Assembly (NCBI GenBank): GCA_036399695.1
Contig: DASWMP010000097.1
Span: forward strand, 1-17,774
DNA: 17,774 nt
Source of the DNA: DASVEE01 sp036399695
GTDB taxonomy: Bacteria > Acidobacteriota > Thermoanaerobaculia > Gp7-AA8
Reading direction: 5' to 3'
The notes beneath the pieces were generated by a model that worked only from the letters and a program-made list of their open reading frames with translations, was not told where the DNA came from and did not search any database. Both the position numbers and the translations under genes were made by a program. Shown here one piece after another: positions 1 to 6,566 of the stretch; the first letter of the stretch is position 1, and the number at the start of each line of letters is the position of its first letter.

Positions 1-84
1 GCGACGCCGTGCGCTGAGCCTGAGGCAACAAGCGCTGCGGCCCGTGGCCGCCCGCCGGAGGCGCTCTCGTCGTCCCCTCGTCGG

Positions 85-2136
85 CTACAGCTCGCGGCGT
101 GGGCGGTGCCATTCGGGGATGCGGGTGGTTAGTGAGTGGAGGAGGGCTTTGGCGCTGCGTTCGTCGCCCAGGTCGGTGTGGGCGTGGGCCAGGGCCCAGT
201 CGCGGGTGAAGGGGTCGTGAGTGGCGTCGAGCTGGTTGCGGGCGACGGGGTCGCCGCGGAGAGTGCGGAGGGCGAGGATGTGGGGGTCGCCGGGGGCTTC
301 GTTGCTGGCGTTGGTGAGGAGTGCGTCGACGACTTGTGGTGGGGTGTTGAGGTGGAGGGCGGCGCGGGCGCGGTAGTAGGAGACGGAGGAGACGGCGCGG
401 TTCTCGCGGCGGGGGTGGTAGTGGTCGAGGGTGCGGAGGAGCTGGTTGGCTTCATGCCAGGCGCCGGCTTTTTCGAGGGCGATGGCGATGTCGAAGCGGC
501 GGGGCTCGTCGTCGGGGTCGAGGGTCTGGAGGAGCGAGAGGGCGACGCTGCGGAGGGTTTGCGGGCCGACGAGCGGGGGCTCGGCGGGGTTGAAGATGGA
601 GGAGGTGGCGGCGTAGGTGGCGGCGCTGCGTGCATCACCGCCGTTTCGTGCGGCGATGGCCGCTTCGTGGAGGGCGGTGGCGTGGAAGGAGGACCACCAG
701 TTGTAGTCATCCTCACGCATGGGGGCGCCTTTGATGCCGAGTAGCGCGGTGGCGGCGATGGCGGCAGTGAGGACGATGGCCGGGCGGACCGGGGGACGCC
801 CATTGCTTTTCCTGACGAGACGCGCGAGCTCGGCCACGCCCACACCGCCGAGCACCGCCACCGGCGCCAGCAGGGCCATGCGCTGGCGGGCGCTCACGTT
901 GAAGGCGATCAGCGCCACGAGTGTGGCGGCAGCAAAGAGCGCCACCGGGATGAGCGCACCCCTCCCCTGCCGCAGCAAGAGCGCCGTGCAGGCCAGCACG
1001 AAGGCCACGCCGAATGGGATGGCCGGCCAGCGCGCGAGCTCGTCGGCTTTGCGTTTCATGGTGTAGAGGTCGTAGGCGTCGTAGTGGTGGACGGCCAGGA
1101 TGGCTTTCCAGGCGAATTGCTCGATCGCGTCGCCCGGCCAGTTGCGCATGTACGCCATCGCTTTGCCGCTCCAGAAGCGGTTGGAAAGGCGGGCGTCGAT
1201 CGGCTGGTTCGTCGCGCGGGCGGCGACGATGCGGTAGGCCACATGCAGAAAGTCGGGCTCGGGACTGGCGGCATTCATGTCCCCGATGATCCGCGGCATC
1301 ACGCCCGCCGCAGGCGTGGAGAGCGGGTTCTGCGCTTCGTAGAAGACCGTGCCGGGGGCCATGATCACGGCGTGGGCGGTGAGGGAGCGGTTGACGGCGA
1401 TGATGGCCAGTATGGGTGCCATGGCCGCGAGCAGGAACGCCGGAAGCGCTCTCCGGTTAGAGTGGCGTTGTCCGTTTTTGGAGTGGCGTTGTCCGTTTTC
1501 CGTTGTCCGTTGTCCGTGTCCCGCAACGGCCGGTGTTCCATTGGTCCCATCTGTCCTGTCAGTCCCATTGGTCCCATCGTGCTCTGTTGCTTTGCGGCGC
1601 AGGGCTAGCCAGAGGGCGATGAGCACCACGGTAGCCAGCGCCACCGGCCGCGCTACCACGGCTGTGCCGAGCGCCAGGCCGGCCAGCCACGGCTTGTTCC
1701 AGGCGATGAGGGCGGCGAGCGCCAGCGCGATTAAAAAGAAGATCAGCGTCTCGGGCTCGAGCTCCGTGGCCACGACGAAGGCGGCGCGGTTGGCGAGGAT
1801 GAGCACTGCCGTGGCGATGGCTGCGGGCCAGCCGGCGAGGCGTCTGGCGGCGAGGGCGCAGAGGAGCGCGGCGAGCGAGAGGCCGATGAGCTGGGCGTTG
1901 CGGATGGCGTGAGGGCCCATGTGCAGCGTGCGGAAGAGGACCGTCAGCCAGAGGTAGGCGGGGCTGACGTCGCCGATGCGGTCGAGGGGTGGGTCGCCGG
2001 AGAGGATGCGGTCGGCGATGGCGAAGTACTTCGTAAAGTAGCCCTGATCGGCGAGGCGGTCGGCGAGGACGATGCGGCCCCAGGTGGCGAGGGCGAGCGC
2101 GGCGAGGAGGACGAGCGGGAGCGCGCGCGACTTCAT
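85..2136 (-). CDS. GT-C-like membrane glycosyltransferase with C-terminal helical-repeat region
   Basis: This 683-aa protein is probably a polyprenyl-phosphate-sugar-dependent glycosyltransferase of the GT-C/PMT type acting in the inner membrane. The call rests on topology: an N-terminal hydrophobic segment (about 5-20), a loop with several acidic residues (D30, D42, D48, D52, D56), and then many membrane helices (about 83-180 and 230-450). The last ~200 residues are soluble, Ala/Leu-rich and helical, resembling tetratricopeptide-like repeats. The start is the ATG at 2136, which forms an ATGA overlap with the stop of the upstream membrane protein; longer open frame upstream is Arg/Pro-rich shadow sequence. 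Residues about 183-228 are low-complexity, built of 9-bp and 7-bp DNA repeats, and fall in a loop between two hydrophobic stretches, so they look like a late insertion. The sugar and acceptor are unknown, and a polymer-processing membrane enzyme without transferase activity remains possible. Confidence 0.72.
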   Translation of the reverse strand: MKSRALPLVLLAALALATWGRIVLADRLADQGYFTKYFAIADRILSGDPPLDRIGDVSPAYLWLTVLFRTLHMGPHAIRNAQLIGLSLAALLCALAARRLAGWPAAIATAVLILANRAAFVVATELEPETLIFFLIALALAALIAWNKPWLAGLALGTAVVARPVALATVVLIALWLALRRKATEHDGTNGTDRTDGTNGTPAVAGHGQRTTENGQRHSKNGQRHSNRRALPAFLLAAMAPILAIIAVNRSLTAHAVIMAPGTVFYEAQNPLSTPAAGVMPRIIGDMNAASPEPDFLHVAYRIVAARATNQPIDARLSNRFWSGKAMAYMRNWPGDAIEQFAWKAILAVHHYDAYDLYTMKRKADELARWPAIPFGVAFVLACTALLLRQGRGALIPVALFAAATLVALIAFNVSARQRMALLAPVAVLGGVGVAELARLVRKSNGRPPVRPAIVLTAAIAATALLGIKGAPMREDDYNWWSSFHATALHEAAIAARNGGDARSAATYAATSSIFNPAEPPLVGPQTLRSVALSLLQTLDPDDEPRRFDIAIALEKAGAWHEANQLLRTLDHYHPRRENRAVSSVSYYRARAALHLNTPPQVVDALLTNASNEAPGDPHILALRTLRGDPVARNQLDATHDPFTRDWALAHAHTDLGDERSAKALLHSLTTRIPEWHRPRREL
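1461..1578 (-). repeat. 9-bp and 7-bp tandem repeats inside the glycosyltransferase gene
   Basis: At 1534-1578 the coding strand has five 9-bp units of the type RATGGGACH, encoding repeated D/N-G-T triplets. Directly next to it, 1461-1516 holds 7-bp units of the CGGACAA type (plus strand TTGTCCG, with TTTTCCG variants). An 18-bp sequence (AGTGGCGTTGTCCGTTTT) occurs at 1461-1478 and again at 1482-1499, offset by 21 bp, which is three heptads or seven codons. The reading frame stays open through the whole block. The same heptad type lies in intergenic gaps elsewhere in the window. Confidence 0.9.
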
Positions 2137-3185
2137 TGCAGGAGCTTTCGCGCGAGGGGACGGACGAGCGGCGCGAGGACGCTGCCGGCCGGGCCGTGGC
2201 GGAAGCGGCTGAGACGGAGGCACTGCTCGCCGGCGATGAAGGCGGCGGTGAGCAGGGAGAGGATCGCGGTGACGGAGAAGCCGTCCGTCAGCTTCAGCCA
2301 CGACGTGACCGCGCCGGCGCCGGCGAAGAGCAGCAGGATGAAGGCGACGACGGTGGCGTCGTCGCCATAGACGTAGCCGTAGCGGCGCGCGAGCGTCTTC
2401 TGCTCGGCGGGCGTGAGAAGGGTGAAGAACGCCTTCCGCATCTTCAGCAGGTCCTGGAGGGCGATGTCGTCGGATGGTTCGGCTGCCGCGGCCCGGCTGA
2501 ACGCGGGCGGACGCGCGACCGGCGGCACGAGCCGCGACTGATCGCGCGCGCAGAGATAGTAGAGGATGTAACCGGCGAAGCCGAACGGGGAGCCGATGGG
2601 CCGTCCGTACGTCCAGGCAATGAAGAAACGGAAGGCCGAGTCGAAGGCGAGGTAGAGCGCGAGCAGGCCGACGCCGAACCCGAACGGCACGGGACGCTTG
2701 TCGACGATGGCACTGACGGCGCTGCGCATCACGACGACGAAGAAGAGCAGCGGCGGAATCGTCGAGACGATCGTCAGCCGCGTGGCCACGACTCCGAGCT
2801 CGCTGGCGAGCCTCGTCTGGACGGCGCCGGGCAGGTGGCCGGTGAAGATGGCCAGCAGGCTCGTGGCGACGCTGCGCCGCTCCCGCTGCTTCGCCGCTGC
2901 CCGCTCGGCGATGCGCTGCGCTTCGCTCGCCTCGTCGTAACGAACGAGCCCGCGCATGACCAGCTCGTCACGCCACGGCTCGAGCACGTACTCGATCTTC
3001 CCGTTCGCGAGCGGGACGACGGCCGTGACCTCGAAGAACTCCCCATCCCAGTTCACCGGCGTCCCGGGAAACTCCGCATACGTCCCCCGCTTCGGGATGC
3101 GCGCCGCCCACCCTTTGTCGATGGCCGACGTGATGACGAGCTCCGGCGCTGTTTCGCGGAGGGTGTCGTCGCCGTGGGGAAGCAT
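2133..3185 (-). CDS. Conserved-type integral membrane protein of unknown function
   Basis: I do not recognise a named family for this 350-aa protein. The N-terminal ~80 residues look like a small soluble beta-rich domain with the motifs KGWAARIPKRGTYAEFPGTP and WDGEFFEV. A charged, Arg/Glu-rich helix follows (about 86-104). Hydrophobic segments lie at about 135-160, 168-192, 200-213, 277-297 and 302-320, with a cytoplasm-type linker at about 214-275. The start is the ATG at 3185; upstream in-frame codons run into a repeat array and carry no better start. Its stop codon overlaps the glycosyltransferase start (ATGA), so the two are translationally coupled and probably work together, for example in envelope or polysaccharide processing; that role is inference only. 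The response regulator gene lies 156 bp upstream on the same strand, separated by a hairpin-forming heptad array. Confidence 0.7.
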   Translation of the reverse strand: MLPHGDDTLRETAPELVITSAIDKGWAARIPKRGTYAEFPGTPVNWDGEFFEVTAVVPLANGKIEYVLEPWRDELVMRGLVRYDEASEAQRIAERAAAKQRERRSVATSLLAIFTGHLPGAVQTRLASELGVVATRLTIVSTIPPLLFFVVVMRSAVSAIVDKRPVPFGFGVGLLALYLAFDSAFRFFIAWTYGRPIGSPFGFAGYILYYLCARDQSRLVPPVARPPAFSRAAAAEPSDDIALQDLLKMRKAFFTLLTPAEQKTLARRYGYVYGDDATVVAFILLLFAGAGAVTSWLKLTDGFSVTAILSLLTAAFIAGEQCLRLSRFRHGPAGSVLAPLVRPLARKLLQ

Positions 3186-3216
3186 CGTGGGGCAATTGTA
3201 GTGGGAGAGGCGGGGG

Positions 3217-3338
3217 CCGTTGCCCGTTGCCCCTTTTTCCGTTGTCCGTTTTCCGTTGTCCCTTTTCCGTGCTGCGCTATGCGGGAGCTTTGGGCCGAGC
3301 GCAGCACGGACAACGGGCAACGGACAACGGGCAACGCC
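3217..3338. repeat. Facing heptad arrays around a 10-bp inverted repeat (hairpin)
   Basis: The right arm is four 7-bp units, CGGACAA/CGGGCAA alternating, at 3307-3334. The left arm (3220-3269) has the complementary type, TTGCCCG, TTGTCCG and TTTTCCG, with one 8-bp slip. Between them lies the perfect 10-bp inverted repeat CGTGCTGCGC (3268-3277) / GCGCAGCACG (3299-3308) with a 21-nt loop. A transcript would fold into a stem of roughly 40 bp with mismatches. It fills the gap between the response regulator stop and the membrane protein start. Confidence 0.9.
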
Positions 3339-3341
3339 CCA

Positions 3342-3761
3342 TCATGGTTGCGCGTCGATGCACGACCGCACGCGCGTCGCCAGTTCCTTGATGTCGAACG
3401 GCTTGGCCAGGAGGGTGAACGGCATGCCCTGCATGCGCTCGCGGATCGTGGTCGGGGAGGCGGCGCTGGTGACGATGATGCGGCGGAGACGGTCGGGGTC
3501 GTTCTCGGCGAGGGTGTTCATGAAGGAGAAGCCGTCGAGGTTCGGCATCATGAGGTCGAGCACGATGACGTCGTAATCGGTGACGCCGAGCTTGAGCACG
3601 GCTTCGAGACCGTCGGAAGCGACGTCGACGCGATAGCCCTCGCGCTCGAGAACCATCCTCACGAGCCTTCGGATCGCAGCATCATCCTCTACGATCAGAA
3701 CGCCGCATTCCGCCGGAGACTTATTGTTGTTCACTCTCTTTACCGTTTCGTGCGACAGCAA
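3342..3761 (-). CDS. Single-domain response regulator (CheY-like receiver)
   Basis: This 139-aa protein is one receiver domain with no output domain, so it probably acts by phosphorylation-dependent protein contact. All hallmarks are present: an acidic pocket (E25, D26, D27), phospho-acceptor D69 in VIVLDLMMP, switch threonine T98 in IIVTSA, and K120-P121 in LLAKPFD. It starts at a TTG (3761) preceded by GGGAG at 6-nt spacing. A GTG at codon 10 (3734) is a possible alternative, because the receiver fold begins only near residue 20. No histidine kinase gene is in the window, so its partner is unknown. It is divergent from the glutaredoxin-like gene, and the 110 bp between them holds a heptad array. 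Confidence 0.88.
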   Translation of the reverse strand: MLSHETVKRVNNNKSPAECGVLIVEDDAAIRRLVRMVLEREGYRVDVASDGLEAVLKLGVTDYDVIVLDLMMPNLDGFSFMNTLAENDPDRLRRIIVTSAASPTTIRERMQGMPFTLLAKPFDIKELATRVRSCIDAQP

Positions 3762-3793
3762 AAACCACTCCCGGATTGGAGACGCGTGGCACC

Positions 3794-3821
3794 GTGCCCG
3801 TTGTCCGTTGTCCGTTATCCG
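3794..3821. repeat. Heptad array, four units of TTGTCCG type
   Basis: Units GTGCCCG, TTGTCCG, TTGTCCG and TTATCCG follow each other at exact 7-bp spacing in the divergent gap between the response regulator and the glutaredoxin-like gene. It is the CGGACAA family read on the other strand. Confidence 0.88.
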
Positions 3822-3871
3822 TGCGTTCTCAGCAGAAAACGTGGCAGCCCGCCTGCACTGTCGAGAGCACT

Positions 3872-4120
3872 ATGGCTGACATTACTGTTTACGGCGCCGA
3901 CTGGTGCGGCGATACCCGCCGGGCGAAACGCCACCTCGACAGCAAAGGCATTCAGTACAACTTCGTGGACGTCGATCAGGACACCGCTGGCGAGCAGAAG
4001 GTGATCGAGTTCAACAAGGGCAAACGCCGCATCCCGCTCGTGGAGATCTCCTCCGAGAACGGAAGCGAATTGCTCTCCGTGCCCTCCGAGAGTGAGCTCG
4101 ATCGGGCGATCGGCAAGTAA
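3872..4120 (+). CDS. Glutaredoxin/mycoredoxin-like thiol protein
   Basis: This 82-aa protein has the size and layout of a glutaredoxin: an N-terminal strand (ITVYGAD), the active site WCGDT at residues 11-15, a middle segment with FVDVDQD, and a cis-proline motif RRIPLV with P55. Only the first cysteine (C12) is present; the second CXXC position is threonine (T15). It would therefore work by a monothiol mechanism, for example reducing mixed disulfides with a low-molecular-weight thiol. The start is the ATG at 3872 with a weak purine-rich GAGAG upstream; the sequence further upstream is heptad repeat and not protein-like. It converges on the SRPBCC gene across a hairpin of only 44 bp. Confidence 0.85.
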   Translation: MADITVYGADWCGDTRRAKRHLDSKGIQYNFVDVDQDTAGEQKVIEFNKGKRRIPLVEISSENGSELLSVPSESELDRAIGK

Positions 4121-4123
4121 GGC

Positions 4124-4162
4124 ATCTCGGAGTGTGGTGGCGGTGAGCCACCGCTCCGCGAG
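4124..4162. repeat. Nested hairpin between convergent genes, terminator-like
   Basis: The sequence ATCTCGGAG ... GGTGGC ggtga GCCACC ... CTCCGCGAGA forms a nested stem between the stop codons of the glutaredoxin-like and SRPBCC genes. There is no T-tract, so it would be either an atypical bidirectional terminator or a REP-like extragenic palindrome. The left half (ATCTCGGAGTG followed by GGTGGCG) reappears after argJ at 17707. Confidence 0.7.
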
Positions 4163-4164
4163 AC

Positions 4165-4623
4165 CTAGGCGAAGACGCGGCGGATTACTTCTTCGCGGTA
4201 GTCGAAGATTGCCCGGAGCTCGCGGCTGACGAGCCAGCCGCCGAAGAGGCGTCCGAGCCAGCCGAAGGGCAGCTCGTACTCGACGCGGTCGTGCATCTCC
4301 ACGCCGCCAGGCGTTTCGCGGAAGGTGTGCGTGTGCAGCCAGAAGCGGTACGGGCCGCGCTCCTGCAGATCGGCGAAGGCTTCGTTCTCGCGCCACATGC
4401 AGATGCGTGTGGTCCAGCCGGCGGGCAGGATGCCGAAGATGCGGATGCGGTACTCGATCCGGTCGTCCTCCCGCAGCCTTCGCGACGGGGCCGCCACAAT
4501 CCGGAACCGCATGCTCGGCGGCGTGATCGTGCCGAGGTTCACGGGTGCGGAGAAGAAGTCGAAGACCTCCGACAAGGACGCAGAGATCTGCGTCGTCCGT
4601 TCGAGGACGAGCCGCCGCCTCAC
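4165..4623 (-). CDS. SRPBCC-family (START-like) ligand-binding protein
   Basis: This 152-aa protein looks like a stand-alone SRPBCC fold, a small helix-grip domain with a deep hydrophobic pocket. Supporting motifs are an early EVFDFFSAPVNLGTITPPSM segment, then alternating strands (RIEYRIRIFGILPAGWTTRI), the PYRFWLHTHTF strand, the VEMHDRVEYELPFG strand and a long C-terminal helix ending IFDYREEVI. The start is a GTG at 4623, part of a GTGA overlap with the DUF962 stop codon; no ATG exists near the family-like N-terminus. It is last in a probable three-gene unit with P450 and the Mpo1-like protein, which suggests a lipid or terpenoid ligand, but this is inference. Confidence 0.82.
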   Translation of the reverse strand: MRRRLVLERTTQISASLSEVFDFFSAPVNLGTITPPSMRFRIVAAPSRRLREDDRIEYRIRIFGILPAGWTTRICMWRENEAFADLQERGPYRFWLHTHTFRETPGGVEMHDRVEYELPFGWLGRLFGGWLVSRELRAIFDYREEVIRRVFA

Positions 4624-5072
4624 GCGCGGTCCGGCGCCGGCTTCACGACCGGGATGAGGTCGTTCAAAATCCAGAGCGGCCCGATGAGCAGGTGCAACAG
4701 GTTCCGGTAAAACGCGGGGTTCTTCTTCTCGTACACGCTGTGCCCGACGAACTGGAAGATCCAGCCGAGGACGAACAGCGTCACGTTGAGCCACATGGGC
4801 ATGGCCCGCCCGAGGAAGTACATGCCGGCCGATACGGCCAGCATGGCGATGGCCAGGCGCCACTCGACGATCAGGTAGTAGATGGTGCTGAGCGCGATGA
4901 GCAGCATGGCGGCGTCGATGCGGACCCCGCTCACCTCGAAGAGGCTGACCCGCGTGAGCATACCGATTGCCGTCAGCATGATCGCCGGGATCCCCAACCG
5001 GTGAAACATCTTGTTCCCCGCCGTCCGGTGATAGCTCGCGTAGTCAGCAAACAGCTCGTTGATGTCGCGCAT
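4620..5072 (-). CDS. DUF962 / Mpo1-like membrane protein
   Basis: This 150-aa protein matches the DUF962 family, whose yeast member Mpo1 is an Fe(II)-dependent dioxygenase that shortens 2-hydroxy fatty acids by one carbon. Visible family features are the N-terminal YASYHRTAGNKMFHRLGIP segment with H15 and H24, four hydrophobic helices (about 28-47, 53-70, 72-90 and 94-110), then GHSVYEKKNPAF with H111 and a C-terminal LLHLLIGPLWIL segment with H127. The start is the ATG at 5072. Its stop overlaps the GTG of the SRPBCC gene. The P450 gene lies 144 bp upstream on the same strand, with a heptad hairpin between. Enzymatic activity is inferred from family membership. Confidence 0.87.
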   Translation of the reverse strand: MRDINELFADYASYHRTAGNKMFHRLGIPAIMLTAIGMLTRVSLFEVSGVRIDAAMLLIALSTIYYLIVEWRLAIAMLAVSAGMYFLGRAMPMWLNVTLFVLGWIFQFVGHSVYEKKNPAFYRNLLHLLIGPLWILNDLIPVVKPAPDRA

Positions 5073-5134
5073 CGGGAAAGTGTACGCCTTCGCTGGGGCG
5101 ACAGGGAACGACGAGGGGTCTTGGCGGCTTCACC

Positions 5135-5216
5135 ATTCACATTGAACATTCAACATTGAACATTCGCCATCCACCCTCTGGGCCCGCACGGAGAGCAATG
5201 TTGAATGTTAAATTCG
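5135..5216. repeat. Facing heptad arrays of ATTSAAC type
   Basis: Left arm units are ATTGAAC, ATTCAAC, ATTGAAC and ATTCGCC at 5141-5168. The right arm at 5196-5216 has the complement type, CAATGTT, GAATGTT, AAATTCG. AACATTCAACATTG (5145-5158) and CAATGTTGAATGTT (5196-5209) form a perfect 14-bp inverted repeat around a 37-nt loop. The array ends at the P450 stop codon (5217-5219). The rest of the gap (5073-5134) shows nothing clear. Confidence 0.9.
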
Positions 5217-6563
5217 TCATCGGGCGACAGCACGCATGGCGATGCCGCCGCGTGGCCGCAGGGTGATCAGCGGTTGCGTCGCTACCGGCTCGCTTCGTTC
5301 GCGGACCAGGCGCCACTGCTGGGCCAGCGTGGCCAGGATCAGGACGCCTTCCATCCAGGCGAAGCCTTCGCCGATGCAGGTGCGGGGGCCGCCGCCGAAA
5401 GGGAAATAGGCGTAGCGGGGGCGGGATGCTTTTGCTTCGGGCGTATGGCGGAGCGGGTCGAAGCGTTCCGGGTCGGGCCAGAAGCGGGGATCGCGGTGCG
5501 TCGTCCACTGCGCGAGGATCACCACCGAGCCTTTCGGGACGTCCCATTCGCCGATCGTCACATCTGTGATGGCCAGGCGGCCGACGCCCCAGGCTGGCGG
5601 ATAGAGGCGCATCGATTCCGCGACCACCATCTCCGTGTACGGGAGACGGGCGAAATCAGCGGAGGTGGGGAGGCGGCCGGCCAGGACCGCGTCCAGCTCG
5701 CGGTGCAGCTCCCGTTCGGCTTCCGGGTTCTGCGAGAGCAGATAGAACGTCCAGGCGAGGGCGTTGGCCGTCGTCTCGTGGCCGGCCGTGAAGAGCGTGA
5801 TCACCTCGTCGCGGAGCTGCTGGTCCGACATCCCGGTGCCGTCCCCTTCCTCGTCCTGGGCCATGAGCAGCATCGAGAGAAGATCGCCGCGGTCGCCGGC
5901 GGTTCTCCGGCGCTCTTCGATGATGCGGTAGACCGTCTGGTCGAGGCGTGCCAGGGCGCGGTTGAAGCGGCGCACCTGCGGGAGCGGGAGGCGGCGGATG
6001 ATGTCGAAGAAGGGATTGAGCAGCGTCGGGAACTGCTCGAGGAGCTGCGTCAGCGCGCCGCCGATCTCGTCCGCTTCCTGTTCGACCTCCGCGTCGAACA
6101 GCGTCTTCGCCACCACACCCAGCGTCAGGCGCATCATCTCCTGGGCGACGTCGAGCTCCTCGCCGTCGCGCCAGCGCTCGCGGGTGCGGCGGGCGTGCTC
6201 GATCATCACCTCCCCGTAGCCGGCGATGCGATCGCGATGGAAGGCCGGCTGCGCGAGGCGGCGCTGACGCTTCCAGTGCTCGCCGTCGGAGGTCAGCAGG
6301 CCCTCGCCGAGGACGATCTTCGTGCGCTGCAGGGCCAGGCCCTTGTGAAAGGACTTGTGCTGCGTGACCAGCACCTCGCGGATGAGGTCCGGGTGATTGA
6401 AGAGGAAGAGACGCTGGCGCGCTTCACGCCAGTAGGCAGCGTCGCCGTAGTCGCGGATCACATCCGAGAGGAAGCCGACCGCATCACGCTGCATGGCCCG
6501 CAGCGTGCGGCCGGGAATCCAGTTTCGGGGGCCGGGAGGAAGGCGCGGAGGGACTCTCGTCAT
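5217..6563 (-). CDS. Cytochrome P450 monooxygenase
   Basis: This 448-aa soluble P450 has every core signature: the C-helix WKRQRR near residue 97, the I-helix AGHETT (260-265) with the acid-threonine pair for oxygen activation, ExxR at E316-R319, the PERF-type motif at 365-368, and the heme loop FPFGGGPRTCIGEGFA with ligand C396. The N-terminus is a proline-rich hinge (PPRLPPGP) with no membrane anchor. The start is the ATG at 6563, with a weak GGCGG six bases upstream. It is divergent from the MutS-like gene, the start codons being 3 bp apart, and heads a minus-strand set with the Mpo1-like and SRPBCC genes. No ferredoxin or reductase is adjacent, so electrons come from elsewhere. The substrate is unknown; a fatty acid is one possibility given the Mpo1 neighbour. 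Confidence 0.93.
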   Translation of the reverse strand: MTRVPPRLPPGPRNWIPGRTLRAMQRDAVGFLSDVIRDYGDAAYWREARQRLFLFNHPDLIREVLVTQHKSFHKGLALQRTKIVLGEGLLTSDGEHWKRQRRLAQPAFHRDRIAGYGEVMIEHARRTRERWRDGEELDVAQEMMRLTLGVVAKTLFDAEVEQEADEIGGALTQLLEQFPTLLNPFFDIIRRLPLPQVRRFNRALARLDQTVYRIIEERRRTAGDRGDLLSMLLMAQDEEGDGTGMSDQQLRDEVITLFTAGHETTANALAWTFYLLSQNPEAERELHRELDAVLAGRLPTSADFARLPYTEMVVAESMRLYPPAWGVGRLAITDVTIGEWDVPKGSVVILAQWTTHRDPRFWPDPERFDPLRHTPEAKASRPRYAYFPFGGGPRTCIGEGFAWMEGVLILATLAQQWRLVRERSEPVATQPLITLRPRGGIAMRAVAR

Positions 6564-6566
6564 AGT

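Noticed and set aside
1..84. Possible gene end or start at the left edge
   Set aside because: The 84 bp contains no convincing start, ribosome site or recognisable protein sequence on either strand.
2136..4004. A 622-codon plus-strand open frame across the membrane protein and response regulator
   Set aside because: It is composed of acidic/arginine shadow sequence antisense to two better genes and runs through repeat arrays.
5205..6566. Plus-strand extension of the MutS-like frame upstream of 6567
   Set aside because: This part is the antisense of the P450 gene, which has all P450 signatures; the family-like protein begins at 6567.
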